In this document: positions 1 through 9,065 of the stretch, one piece after another
How the letters are laid out: each line of letters opens with the position of its first letter
Numbering within the stretch: position 1 is the stretch's first letter
Assembly: GCA_027483895.1 (NCBI GenBank)
Contig: JAIXTP010000009.1
Location: 62,001 to 126,000 of the forward strand
Reading direction: 5' to 3'
DNA: 64,000 nt
Source: Hyphomicrobiales bacterium
GTDB lineage: Bacteria > Pseudomonadota > Alphaproteobacteria > Rhizobiales > Beijerinckiaceae
The notes under the pieces: model-generated
The model's input: only the letters and a program-made list of their open reading frames with translations
Databases searched by the model: none
What the model was told of the DNA's origin: nothing
Made by a program: the position numbers and the translations under genes

Positions 1-1563
1 GTCGGATCGGTCCCCGGCCGCGTCGCCGTGCTCGATCCCGTCGCTTTGCCGTTCGAACTCCGCTGGCGCGCGGCGCTCGACCGTTACCGCAACGACCTCA
101 CAGCCCGCATCGCGGCCGCGATCGGAGGCCAGAAGGGCGCCGTCGCGGCCGCGCTCGTCACCGGCAAGCGGGGCTTGATCGACGAAGAAACCAACGAAGC
201 CCTGCGCGCGGCAGGGATCTATCACGTGGTTTCGATCTCGGGCCTGCATATGGCCATCGCGGCGGGGCTGGTCTTCTGGCTGCTGCGGACCGGCTTTGCG
301 CTGGCGGGCGGACCGGCGCTGCGCGGCCCCGCCAAGAAATGGGCCGCCTGCGGCGCGATGGTCGCCGCGGTCGCCTATGCCGTCTTCGCGGGCGGCGACG
401 TCGCGACCGTCAGGGCCATGATCATGACGCTGGTGTTCTTTTCGGCCGTGCTCGCGGATCGACAGGTCGTTTCGATGCGCAATCTCGCGATAACGGCCGT
501 GCTTCTGCTCCTTGTGCAACCGGAGGCGCTGTTCGGCCCGGGCTTTCAGATGTCGTTCGCCGCCGTTGCCGCCCTCGTGGCGTTCTACGAGCGCATTCCC
601 GGCATGCCGTCCGCCCGCACGACCGAGGATGCCGACGGGCCGCCGCCCGGGATCTTGCGGCGCCTGATCCGACAAGCGGCCAAGGCGGCGGTCGCGGTCC
701 TGGTCACGACGATCGTCGCCGAGGCCGCGACGGGACCGTTCGCACTCCATCACTTCCACACCGTCCAGCTTTACGGGCTGGTCGGGAACGCGCTCGCGCT
801 GCCCTTCGTGTCAATCATCGTGATGCCCGCCGCTTTGGCGGGCGCGCTCGCCGCGCCCTTCGGCATGGACGGGCCGATCTGGACGGTCATGGGTTGGGGT
901 ACCTCGGCGATGCTGGCCGTGGCGGAGGAGGTCGCGCGCTGGCCGGGCGCGACACAGGCCGTCCCCGCCTTCGGGCCCGGGCCGTTGCTGGCCTTTTCCG
1001 CAGGGTTGCTCCTGGTGACCCTGTGGGTCTCTCCTCTTCGCTGGGTCGGCCTTCTGCCGATCGGTGCGGGCCTGCTCTGGGCGGCGGTCGAGGTCCGGCC
1101 CGACATCTTCGTCGATAGGGGCGGTGCCGCCGTGGCGGTGCGCGGTACGGACGGTCGCCTCGCGGTGGCGGGGAGGAGCCTCGGCAGCTTCACCTTGAGC
1201 CAATGGCTGCGGGCGGACGGCGACATGCGGGACGTCGAGGACCGGTCCTTGCGTCGCGGCGTCGATTGCGACCGCCGCCGATGCCTCCTTCAGCGAGAGA
1301 ACGGCAAGGTCGTGGTTCTCGTCTTCGACCCCGCCGCATTCGCGGCGGCCTGCGCGCCCGGCACGATCGTCGTCGGGGCGCGATACGCGCCTCGTGATTG
1401 CGCCGCGCGGGCGGATGCGGTGATCGACCGCGGCGTGCTCGATGCGGGCGGAGCGGCGGCCCTGATCGAAGGCGCACCGCCGATCCTCCTGACCGATCGG
1501 TCCCCCGCGATGAACAGGCCGTGGACGCCGCGCAAGGCCCGCACGGCCCCGATCCCGGAATGA
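1..1563 (+). CDS. comEC: ComEC/Rec2-type DNA uptake channel protein, 5' end outside window
   Basis: The reading frame is open from base 1, so the start lies upstream and 520 C-terminal residues are visible. The family forms the inner-membrane channel that brings single-stranded DNA into the cell during transformation. The family motif HVVSISGLHMA is encoded at 223-255, at the start of a run of hydrophobic segments that continues to about base 1110. After this comes a soluble tail with several cysteines that sits where the beta-lactamase-like domain is found, but no HxHxDH metal motif is visible, so that domain looks degenerate. A shared hairpin terminator separates it from the convergent rne. 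Identification is good; whether the cell is transformable is not shown. Confidence 0.85.
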   Translation, partial: VGSVPGRVAVLDPVALPFELRWRAALDRYRNDLTARIAAAIGGQKGAVAAALVTGKRGLIDEETNEALRAAGIYHVVSISGLHMAIAAGLVFWLLRTGFALAGGPALRGPAKKWAACGAMVAAVAYAVFAGGDVATVRAMIMTLVFFSAVLADRQVVSMRNLAITAVLLLLVQPEALFGPGFQMSFAAVAALVAFYERIPGMPSARTTEDADGPPPGILRRLIRQAAKAAVAVLVTTIVAEAATGPFALHHFHTVQLYGLVGNALALPFVSIIVMPAALAGALAAPFGMDGPIWTVMGWGTSAMLAVAEEVARWPGATQAVPAFGPGPLLAFSAGLLLVTLWVSPLRWVGLLPIGAGLLWAAVEVRPDIFVDRGGAAVAVRGTDGRLAVAGRSLGSFTLSQWLRADGDMRDVEDRSLRRGVDCDRRRCLLQRENGKVVVLVFDPAAFAAACAPGTIVVGARYAPRDCAARADAVIDRGVLDAGGAAALIEGAPPILLTDRSPAMNRPWTPRKARTAPIPE

Positions 1564-1565
1564 AG

Positions 1566-1593
1566 AAAGGCGGAGCGCAGCCGCTCCGCCTTT
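1566..1593. terminator. Bidirectional hairpin terminator between comEC and rne
   Basis: A perfect 12-bp stem (AAAGGCGGAGCG and its complement) encloses a 4-base loop. A-rich and T-rich edges on the two sides allow it to end both convergent transcripts. It starts 3 bases after the comEC stop and lies about 28 bases beyond the rne stop. Confidence 0.75.
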
Positions 1594-1620
1594 CGGTCAC
1601 TTGCTGAGGCTCGGGGAGCC

Positions 1621-4299
1621 TTATTCGCCGGTGATGCTCGCCTTGGCGCGGGCCCACCAACCGCCGCGCTTCGGGCGATCCTCGGCGGGAGCGCCGATCA
1701 CGACCGGTTCCGTCGCGACGACGGGTTCGGGCGCGGGCGGCTCGACGGCGGCCTTCGCCTCTTCCGGCGCAGGAGCCGCAACCGCCTCGACGGCAGGGGT
1801 CTCGACGACGGGCTCGGCCTTCTTGCGCGTCCGGCGCGGCTTGGCCGCCGGAGCGGCCTCCGCGGCGGGAGCGGGTTCGGGAGCGGCGACGACCTGTTCC
1901 GCCGCAGGCGCCTCGACCGCAGCATCGGCCGCAACGGCCTTCTTGCGGGTCCGGCGCGGCTTCGGCGCAGCTTCGGCCGCGGCGGCTTCTTCCACGGGCG
2001 CGGGCTCGACCGGGGCGGCCTCGCTCGCGACCGGGGCCTCGGCGGCAGCGTCCGCTCCGGCGTCTTCCGACGATCCTTCGACGAAGTCGACCATCACGCC
2101 GTTCTCGAAACGGCGGCGGTTGCGACGGCCGCCGCGGCGACCGCGCCGGCGGGAGCCGCGTTCGCCGCCCGCTTCGCCTTCACCCTCGGCACCCTCGACG
2201 TGATCGATCGTTTCCCCGTTGAACGGGGCGGCGTCGACGTCCGGCTGCGGCGCATCGAGCGGCATGGGGCCGCCCGCGCCTTCGGGCCGGTCGCCCCGGC
2301 CGCGCCGACGACGACGGCGACGCCGACGACGGCCGTTGCCGTCGCCTTCGGCCTCGTCCTGAACCCGGCGCTGATCGCGACCTTCGGTCTCGCCGCGCTC
2401 GTCTTCGGCGTCCTCGGTCTCTTCGATCTCGACCTCGTCGGCCTCTTCGACCTCCTCGGGCTCGACGACGTCGATGCGGGCGCCGGCGGCCGGAGCCCGG
2501 ACGATGCCCGAGGCGGGCTCGCCGCGCTCGACCGCATAGGCATGCATGCCCGTCTTGGTGTCGTCGGCCAGTACGGTGAGAACGACGCCGAAGCGGTCCT
2601 CCAGCTCGCGCAGATGGCCGCGCTTCTGGTTGAGGATGTAGAGCGCGATCTCCGTCCGCGTCTTCACGATCAGGTCGTGCGAGGCGCTCTTGAGCAGCTG
2701 ATCCTCGACCGCGCGCAGCACGTGCAGCGCGATGGAGGGCGTTGCGCGGATGAAGCCGATGCCCGCGCAATGCGGGCACATCACGGTCGAGCCTTCCAGC
2801 ACGCCCGTGCGGATGCGCTGGCGCGACATTTCGAGGAGGCCGAAGGGAGAGATCCGGCCCACCTGGATGCGGGCGCGGTCGTTCTTCAGCGCGTCCTTGA
2901 GACGGCGCTCGACATTGCGGTTGTTCCGCTTCTCGTCCATGTCGATGAAGTCGATCACGACGAGGCCGGCGAGGTCGCGCAGGCGCAGCTGGCGGGCCAC
3001 TTCGTCCGCCGCTTCGAGGTTCGTCTTGAGCGCGGTGTCTTCGATATTGTGCTCGCGGGTCGAACGGCCCGAGTTCACGTCGATCGAAACCAGCGCTTCG
3101 GTCTGGTTGATGACGAGATAGCCGCCCGATTTCAGCGTGACCTGGTTCGAGAACATCGCGTCGAGCTGCGCTTCGACGGAGTAGCGCGCGAACAGCGGCT
3201 GAGGCTCGCGATAGGGCTTCACGTTCTTCGCATGGCTCGGCATGAGCATGCGCATGAAGTCCTTGGCGTCCTTGTAGGCCTCGTCGCCCGCGACGATGAC
3301 CTCGTCGATGTCCTTGTTGTAGAGGTCGCGGATCGAGCGCTTGACGAGCGATCCTTCCTCATAGACGAGCGCCGGCGCGGTGGACTGCAGCGTCAGCTCG
3401 CGCACGTTCTCCCACATGCGCATCAGATATTCGAAGTCGCGCTTGATTTCGGGCTTCGTGCGGGAGGCGCCTGCGGTGCGCAGGATGATCCCCATCCCGT
3501 CCGGAACCTCCAGCTCGGAGGCGACGGCCTTCAGGCGCTTGCGATCGGCCGCGTTGGTGATCTTGCGGGAGATGCCGCCGCCGCGTCCGGTGTTCGGCAT
3601 CAGGACCGAATAGCGGCCGGCGAGCGACAGATAGGTAGTGAGCGCCGCGCCCTTGTTGCCGCGCTCTTCCTTGACGACCTGCACCAGCAGGATCTGCCGG
3701 CGCTTGATCACTTCCTGAATCTTGTACTGACGGCGGGTCGAGCGGGGACGCTCGGGAACCTCTTCCATCGCGTCTTCGGAGCCGACCTGCTCGACGACGT
3801 CTTCTTCGGCGACGTCCTCGTCCCCGTCGTGATCGTGATCGGCGTCGTGCGCGTCGTTCGCTTCGGCCTCGTGCTCGGCCTGCGCTTCGGCATCGCCTTC
3901 ACCGGCGGCGGCGTCCTCGCTCACCGTCTCGTCGGGCTTGCGGCCGCGGGAGCGGGTCCGCGTGCGGCGTCCGCGACGTCCGTTCGACTCCTCTTCCTCC
4001 TGCTCGCGTTCGGCGCGCGCTTCTTCGGCGATCAACGCTTCGCGGTCGGCGACCGGGATCTGGTAGTAGTCGGGGTGGATTTCGCTGAAGGCGAGGAAGC
4101 CGTGCCGGTTGCCTCCGTATTCGACGAAGGCGGCCTGCAGCGACGGTTCGACGCGCGTGACCTTGGCGAGATAGATGTTGCCGCGCAGCGGCTTCTTGTT
4201 GGCGGATTCGAAATCGAACTCTTCGATCCGGTTACCGCGTGAAACGACGACCCGGGTTTCTTCCGGATGCGTCGCATCGATCAGCATTTTGTTGGCCAT
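1621..4299 (-). CDS. rne: Ribonuclease E/G
   Basis: Endoribonuclease that starts mRNA decay and processes rRNA and tRNA precursors; it usually scaffolds the RNA degradosome. The 892-residue product has an N-terminal S1 RNA-binding segment (about residues 35-85) interrupted by a long acidic/basic insertion (about 85-190), as in other alphaproteobacterial RNase E. Catalytic aspartates fall in SIDVNSGRS (about 404) and VVIDFIDMD (about 450). The zinc-link cysteines are CPHC (about 508). The last third is low complexity: an acidic stretch, an arginine-rich tract with ten arginines in a row (a likely RNA-binding patch), then alanine/proline-rich repeats, ending in a tryptophan-containing tip. Such tails bind degradosome partners. 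The start ATG at 4299 is followed directly by conserved sequence. Confidence 0.95.
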   Translation of the reverse strand: MANKMLIDATHPEETRVVVSRGNRIEEFDFESANKKPLRGNIYLAKVTRVEPSLQAAFVEYGGNRHGFLAFSEIHPDYYQIPVADREALIAEEARAEREQEEEESNGRRGRRTRTRSRGRKPDETVSEDAAAGEGDAEAQAEHEAEANDAHDADHDHDGDEDVAEEDVVEQVGSEDAMEEVPERPRSTRRQYKIQEVIKRRQILLVQVVKEERGNKGAALTTYLSLAGRYSVLMPNTGRGGGISRKITNAADRKRLKAVASELEVPDGMGIILRTAGASRTKPEIKRDFEYLMRMWENVRELTLQSTAPALVYEEGSLVKRSIRDLYNKDIDEVIVAGDEAYKDAKDFMRMLMPSHAKNVKPYREPQPLFARYSVEAQLDAMFSNQVTLKSGGYLVINQTEALVSIDVNSGRSTREHNIEDTALKTNLEAADEVARQLRLRDLAGLVVIDFIDMDEKRNNRNVERRLKDALKNDRARIQVGRISPFGLLEMSRQRIRTGVLEGSTVMCPHCAGIGFIRATPSIALHVLRAVEDQLLKSASHDLIVKTRTEIALYILNQKRGHLRELEDRFGVVLTVLADDTKTGMHAYAVERGEPASGIVRAPAAGARIDVVEPEEVEEADEVEIEETEDAEDERGETEGRDQRRVQDEAEGDGNGRRRRRRRRRRGRGDRPEGAGGPMPLDAPQPDVDAAPFNGETIDHVEGAEGEGEAGGERGSRRRGRRGGRRNRRRFENGVMVDFVEGSSEDAGADAAAEAPVASEAAPVEPAPVEEAAAAEAAPKPRRTRKKAVAADAAVEAPAAEQVVAAPEPAPAAEAAPAAKPRRTRKKAEPVVETPAVEAVAAPAPEEAKAAVEPPAPEPVVATEPVVIGAPAEDRPKRGGWWARAKASITGE

Positions 4300-4934
4300 G
4301 AGGGTCTCTCATCGGCGCGCAGTCCCGGACGTTCGGCGTTGGCGGCGGCTCGTCCTGGGGCATCGGCGACGATGCGTGGACGGAGCCGGGCGGAGCGGAC
4401 GACGGACGGGAAAGAGCGCGTATGGGCCGCATCGCTGCGGCCGGGGTGACGCCGAGGAGGGTCGTGGAGACCGTGCGCCGCAGCGATCGCATGGCGATCG
4501 GCGGTTGTGCAGGCTCCGGGATGGATCGGAGCGATACGCCCACGTCCAGGACCTCGACACGTTTTCGGGCCGGTCCGCCGCGGGCGGCGGTCGGCGATGA
4601 GCCCGGGGATCCGCAGGGCGGACCGGGCAGGCAAGAGGTGCAGGCGTCGGTAACGGGGCGGGGAGGGCGACCGCTCGAAGCGACCCGTCGCGGCGGCGCC
4701 GCGAAAAAACCTTCCCGCCGAAAATCGACGGATGCACATCGTTCAATAGCGAGCGAAGGCCTGTTTTGGCAAGTGCGGCGTGCCTCCTACCATCGGACGT
4801 CCCTACGCGGACGCCGCCACGGTTCCGCCCCGACTCGCGCTCAAAAAAGGAAGATCCGGGCCGTTCACCGGGCGTCAACCATGGTCTAGGACAGTCCGGA
4901 AGGCACGTCCGGCACGAAAGCGGAACCCGAAGTC
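4300..4934. promoter_or_regulatory. Divergent intergenic region with long rne leader
   Basis: These 635 bases lie between the start codons of rne and the amidase gene, and no convincing gene is present. On the minus strand a sigma-70-like promoter can be read: -35 TTGCCA (4772-4767), 18-bp spacer, -10 TATTGA (4748-4743). It would give an rne leader of roughly 430 nt that is very GC-rich. In E. coli the rne leader is a feedback sensor of RNase E activity; a similar role here is an inference from length and position only. Several longer open frames in this stretch overlap each other and look like GC-driven noise. Confidence 0.45.
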
Positions 4935-6176
4935 ATGCGTCTTGCCGCATTCGGCATCATCCTGATCGCCTCGACGGTGATCGCCGTGGCCGCGCCTTCG
5001 GCACCGCCCGAGCCGGTGGTCGCGGTCGAGTCGCGCATCGATTCGGATGCGGAGCGGACCCGTCTCGTCTTCACCCTGTCGCGCCCGGTCACGCCGAAAG
5101 TCTTCGCGCTCGAAGGGCCCGACCGGCTCGTCATCGACCTGCCGACGGTGAATTTCCAATTGCCGCAGGACGCGGGCCGCAGGGCTTCCGGCCTCGTGAA
5201 GAGCTTCCGCTACGGCCTTTTCGCGCCCGGCCGGTCCCGCGTGGTGGTGGAACTCGTTCAGCCCGCCTTGCCGGTACGCGTCGGCGTGGAGCCGATGCCG
5301 GGCAATGTGGCCGCCGAGCTCGTCATCGAACTGCGCCGGGCAGACCGCCCCGGTTTCGCCAAGGCCGCCGCCACGGCCCGCGAGCAGGCGCCCGTCGCGT
5401 CATCCTCGGCGGGTTCGACGGCCACGCCGAGGGCGGGAGACGACCGGCCCGTCATCGTCATCGACCCCGGTCACGGCGGCATCGACGTGGGGGCGATCGG
5501 CATCGGCAACGTTCATGAAAAGGACGTGGTCTTCGCGGTTGCGCAGTTGCTCCGCGCCAAGCTCGAGCGGTCCGGCCGCGTCCGCGTGGTGATGACGCGC
5601 GACACGGACGTCTTCGTCGCCTTGAACGAGCGTGTCCGCCTGGGACGGCAGGCCAATGCGGCGCTCTTCGTCTCGATCCATGCCGACAGCATTTCCGGCG
5701 CGTCGGAGGTCCGCGGCATGACCGTCTATACCGGCTCCGACCGCGCGACCGACGCCGAGGCGGCCCGCTTGGCCGAGTCCGAGAACCGCGCCGACTCGGT
5801 CGCGGGCGTCGACGAGCCGGAAACCCGAGAAGAGGTCGCGGGCATTCTCGACGATCTCACCAAACGCGAGACGCGCACCTATTCGGCCCTGTTCGCCCGC
5901 ACGCTCGTCGGCCGCATGGATGCGGCCGGCAAGGTCAACAAGAACCCGCACCGCTCGGCGGGTTTCCGCGTGCTCCGCGCGCCGGACATCCCGTCCGCTC
6001 TCGTCGAACTCGGCTATCTTTCCAGCCCCTCCGACATGCAGCTGATGCAGACGGCCGAATGGCGCGAGAAGGCGACGGACATGCTCGCCGGGGCCGTGCT
6101 CGACTTCCTCGAACCGCGGATCGCCGACAAGGGCCGCGGCACGGAGGAATTCCCCGGCCTGATGCGCCTGCGGTGA
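4935..6176 (+). CDS. amiC: N-acetylmuramoyl-L-alanine amidase (AmiC type, AMIN + Amidase_3)
   Basis: Periplasmic zinc amidase that cleaves the amide bond between MurNAc and the stem peptide during septal cell-wall splitting. The 413-residue protein begins with a signal peptide (about residues 1-20, ending near VAAPSAPP). An AMIN-type targeting domain follows (about 30-135), then a low-complexity linker, and a C-terminal Amidase_3 domain (about 178-400). Metal ligands can be seen: His in IDPGHGG, Glu in VHEKD, His in SIHADS and the catalytic Glu in VELGYLSS. It is followed by PBP1A in the same direction, which fits a cell-wall gene group. Confidence 0.93.
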   Translation: MRLAAFGIILIASTVIAVAAPSAPPEPVVAVESRIDSDAERTRLVFTLSRPVTPKVFALEGPDRLVIDLPTVNFQLPQDAGRRASGLVKSFRYGLFAPGRSRVVVELVQPALPVRVGVEPMPGNVAAELVIELRRADRPGFAKAAATAREQAPVASSSAGSTATPRAGDDRPVIVIDPGHGGIDVGAIGIGNVHEKDVVFAVAQLLRAKLERSGRVRVVMTRDTDVFVALNERVRLGRQANAALFVSIHADSISGASEVRGMTVYTGSDRATDAEAARLAESENRADSVAGVDEPETREEVAGILDDLTKRETRTYSALFARTLVGRMDAAGKVNKNPHRSAGFRVLRAPDIPSALVELGYLSSPSDMQLMQTAEWREKATDMLAGAVLDFLEPRIADKGRGTEEFPGLMRLR

Positions 6177-6389
6177 CGCCGGGCGGCTCCGCCCCGCTTT
6201 CGCCACGAAAACCCGTCACCGGAAGGCGGGGAGGGCGGCCGCGGCGGCCGTTCTCGGAAAGCCTTTCGCCCCTTCTCCGGAGGAAGGCTCGAAAACCGCC
6301 GTGCGTCGGACTTTCGAAAGCCGGCCCGCGACGTTATGGAGAGGCATGTTCCGCGCGGAGCGGACGGGCGAGGATCCACGGCCGGCACG

Positions 6390-8798
6390 ATGCGATACAT
6401 TCTGCGCTTCTTCGGCTTCATGTTCACGGCGGGCGCGATCCTGTTCGGGATCGGCGCGGTCGTGGCCGCGGGCGTGATCTGGCATTATTCCAGAGACCTG
6501 CCGGACTACACCCAGCTCGCCGCCTACGAGCCGCCCGTCACGACCCGCATGCATGCGGGCGACGGCAGCCTGCTGGCCGAGTATTCCCGCGAGCGCCGCC
6601 TGTATCTCCCGATCCAGGCCATGCCGCCGCTGCTCACACAGGCCTTCATCTCGGCCGAGGACAAGAATTTCTACAAGCATCCCGGCGTCGACATCGAGGG
6701 CATCGCTCGCGCCGGCGTCTATTTCTTCCGCCGCGACCGGGGCAAGCGCCCGCAGGGCGCGTCGACCATCACGCAGCAGGTGGCCAAGAACTTCCTGCTG
6801 ACCAACGAGCAGACCTTCGACCGGAAGATCAAGGAAATGCTCGTCGCGCTGCGCATCGAGACCGCCTTCACCAAGGATCGGATCCTCGAGCTTTATCTCA
6901 ATGAAATCTATCTCGGCCTTTCCAATTACGGCGTCGCCGCGGCGGCATTGAACTATTTCGGCAAGGGCGTGAACGAACTCACGCTGCCCGAGGTCGCCTA
7001 TCTCGCCGCGCTGCCGAAGGCGCCGAGCGACCTGCATCCCTTCCGCAATCGCGACCGTGCGGTGGAGCGCCGCAACTACGTGATCGACCGCATGGTCGCC
7101 GACGGCTATGTCGAACGCGAGGCGGCCGAGAAGGCCAAGGCCGAGCCGCTCGGCGTGAATGTCCGGTCGCTGTCGCCCAACACGATCGCGGCGGGCTTCT
7201 TCGCCGAAGAAGTGCGGCGCGAGCTGGCCGAGCGCTTCGGCGAGAAGTCGCTGTACGAGGGCGGCCTCTCGGTCCGCACGACGCTTGATCCCAAGATGCA
7301 GCAGATGGCGCGCCGCGCGCTCGTCGACGGCCTCGTGCGCTATGACGAGGCGCATGGCTGGCGCGGCCCGGTGCAGAAGGTCGACGTCATCGCCCGCGAA
7401 TGGGGGCAGGCGGTGGCGGAAATCCCGGCCTATGCCGACGTGCAGCCCTGGCGGCTCGCCGTGGTGCTCGACGTGCAGGGCGAGGTCGCCCGCATCGGCC
7501 TGCAGCCGCGCCGCGAGCCGGGCGGCGAGATCGCGCGCGACCGCATCACCGGCGTGATCGGCGCCGAAGGCGTGAAATGGACGCGCAAATCCGTCCGGCA
7601 GGTGCTCTCGGCGGGCGACGTCATCTATGTCGAAGCGCTCGGCGACCGGTCGGGCCAGTATCGGTTGCGCCAATTGCCCGAAATTTCGGGCGCCCTCGTG
7701 GCCATGGATCCCTATACGGGCCGCGTGCTCGCCATGGTCGGCGGCTTCTCCTTCGACCAGTCGAAATTCAACCGGGCCACGCAGGCGCAGCGCCAGCCCG
7801 GCTCGTCCTTCAAGCCCTTCGTCTACGCCACCGCGCTCGACAACGGCTACACGCCCGCCACGATCATCATGGATACGCCCATCGAGATCGCGCAGGCGGG
7901 CGCGGAGGCGTGGCGACCGGACAATTACGACGGCAAGTCGACCGGCCCGCGCACGCTGCGCTACGGCATCGAGCATTCCAAGAACCTGATGACGGTGCGG
8001 CTGTCGCAGGACATCGGCATGCCGCTCGTCGCCGATTACGCGCGCCGCTTCGGGATCTACGACGACATGCCGCCCTTCCTGTCGATGTCGCTCGGCGCGG
8101 GCGAGACGACGGTGCTGAAGATGACGGCGGGCTATTCGATGCTCGTCAATGGCGGCAAGCGCATCCGGCCGACGCTGATCGACCGCATCCAGAACCGCTG
8201 GGGCCAGACGGTGTTCCGCCACGACGAGCGCGGCTGCGAGGGTTGCGACGCCGAGCGCTGGACCGGCCAGAACGAGCCGAACATCGTCGACAATCGCGAG
8301 CAGGTGCTCGATCCCCTGTCGGCCTACCAGATCACCTCGATCCTCGAAGGCGTCGTGATCCGCGGCACCGGCGGCGCGATCAAGGAGGTCGGCAAGCCGC
8401 TCGCGGGCAAGACCGGCACCACCAACGACGCGAAGGACGTGTGGTTCGTGGGCTTCTCGCCCGATCTCGCGGTGGGCGTCTATATGGGCTACGACCGGCC
8501 GCGCTCGCTGGGCAATTCGGCCACGGCCGGCCAGTATGCCGCCCCGATCTTCCGTGATTTCATGAAGCAGGCGCTGGCCGACAAGCCCGCCACGCCCTTC
8601 CGCGTGCCGCCGGGCATCAAGCTCGTGAAGATCGACCGCGCGACGGGCGCCCGCGCCCACGGCAATGACGGCATCGTGGAAGCCTTCAAGCCGGGCACGG
8701 GCCCGAACGAGTCGGGCGGCGGCGGCTTCGACGCCCCCGTCGTCTTCGCCCCCGACGCCGACCGCGCGGTCAGCCGCGGCACCGGCGGGCTTTACTGA
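6390..8798 (+). CDS. mrcA: Penicillin-binding protein 1A (bifunctional transglycosylase/transpeptidase)
   Basis: Polymerises glycan strands and cross-links peptides in the periplasm. I place the start at 6390 (MRYILRFF), because the cytoplasmic tail and membrane anchor begin there; the open frame extends 18 codons further upstream. The 802-residue product shows an N-terminal membrane segment (about 5-30), then a GT51 transglycosylase with EDKNFYKH (catalytic Glu near 90) and GASTITQQ. An OB-like insert follows. The transpeptidase domain has PGSSFKPF (nucleophile Ser near 472), SKN (near 529) and KTGT (near 673). The three transpeptidase motifs are intact. Confidence 0.96.
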   Translation: MRYILRFFGFMFTAGAILFGIGAVVAAGVIWHYSRDLPDYTQLAAYEPPVTTRMHAGDGSLLAEYSRERRLYLPIQAMPPLLTQAFISAEDKNFYKHPGVDIEGIARAGVYFFRRDRGKRPQGASTITQQVAKNFLLTNEQTFDRKIKEMLVALRIETAFTKDRILELYLNEIYLGLSNYGVAAAALNYFGKGVNELTLPEVAYLAALPKAPSDLHPFRNRDRAVERRNYVIDRMVADGYVEREAAEKAKAEPLGVNVRSLSPNTIAAGFFAEEVRRELAERFGEKSLYEGGLSVRTTLDPKMQQMARRALVDGLVRYDEAHGWRGPVQKVDVIAREWGQAVAEIPAYADVQPWRLAVVLDVQGEVARIGLQPRREPGGEIARDRITGVIGAEGVKWTRKSVRQVLSAGDVIYVEALGDRSGQYRLRQLPEISGALVAMDPYTGRVLAMVGGFSFDQSKFNRATQAQRQPGSSFKPFVYATALDNGYTPATIIMDTPIEIAQAGAEAWRPDNYDGKSTGPRTLRYGIEHSKNLMTVRLSQDIGMPLVADYARRFGIYDDMPPFLSMSLGAGETTVLKMTAGYSMLVNGGKRIRPTLIDRIQNRWGQTVFRHDERGCEGCDAERWTGQNEPNIVDNREQVLDPLSAYQITSILEGVVIRGTGGAIKEVGKPLAGKTGTTNDAKDVWFVGFSPDLAVGVYMGYDRPRSLGNSATAGQYAAPIFRDFMKQALADKPATPFRVPPGIKLVKIDRATGARAHGNDGIVEAFKPGTGPNESGGGGFDAPVVFAPDADRAVSRGTGGLY

Positions 8799-8815
8799 CT
8801 TCAGGACCACGCCCT

Positions 8816-8920
8816 CCGTCATCGCGAGCGCAGCGAAGCGATCCAGAACGCGGCCGGGCGTGGCGCTCCTTGCCCGACATTCTCTGGATTGCTTCGTCGC
8901 TTCGCTCCTCGCAATGGCGG
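8816..8920. repeat. Palindromic intergenic repeat, copy 1
   Basis: Two arms of about 30 bases in inverted orientation, related to GTCATCGCGAGCGCAGCGAA and to GGATTGCTTCGTCGCTTCGC, flank a spacer of about 40 bases. It lies just after mrcA. Related elements occur at 25931-26034 and 29407-29509. Similar dispersed extragenic palindromes are common in alphaproteobacterial genomes. Confidence 0.75.
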
Positions 8921-8978
8921 GTTTCGGGTGCGGTCGCGTCATCGCGGGATGGCACCGGCGTGCGCCTCGCTCTCCTCT

Positions 8979-9007
8979 TTGACCTCCGCCCCCCGTTCCG
9001 CTATTCC
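8979..9007 (+). promoter_or_regulatory. Candidate sigma-70 promoter of prfB
   Basis: TTGACC (8979-8984) and TATTCC (9002-9007) are separated by 17 bases. The -10 element ends about 58 bases before the prfB start codon. The upstream gene mrcA is separated by a repeat element, so an own promoter is plausible. Sequence match only. Confidence 0.4.
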
Positions 9008-9065
9008 CGCACGCACCGACGCGGCAGCCGCGTCGACCTCTTCTTCACCCTGACGAAAGCGAACC

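Noticed and set aside
2200..4242. 680-codon open frame on the plus strand across rne
   Set aside because: It lies antisense to the conserved rne frame, has low-complexity composition and no recognisable domain; it is an effect of high GC third positions.
6216..8942. 908-codon minus-strand frame opposite mrcA
   Set aside because: Antisense shadow of PBP1A, rich in His/Arg/Ala/Asp without any known motif.
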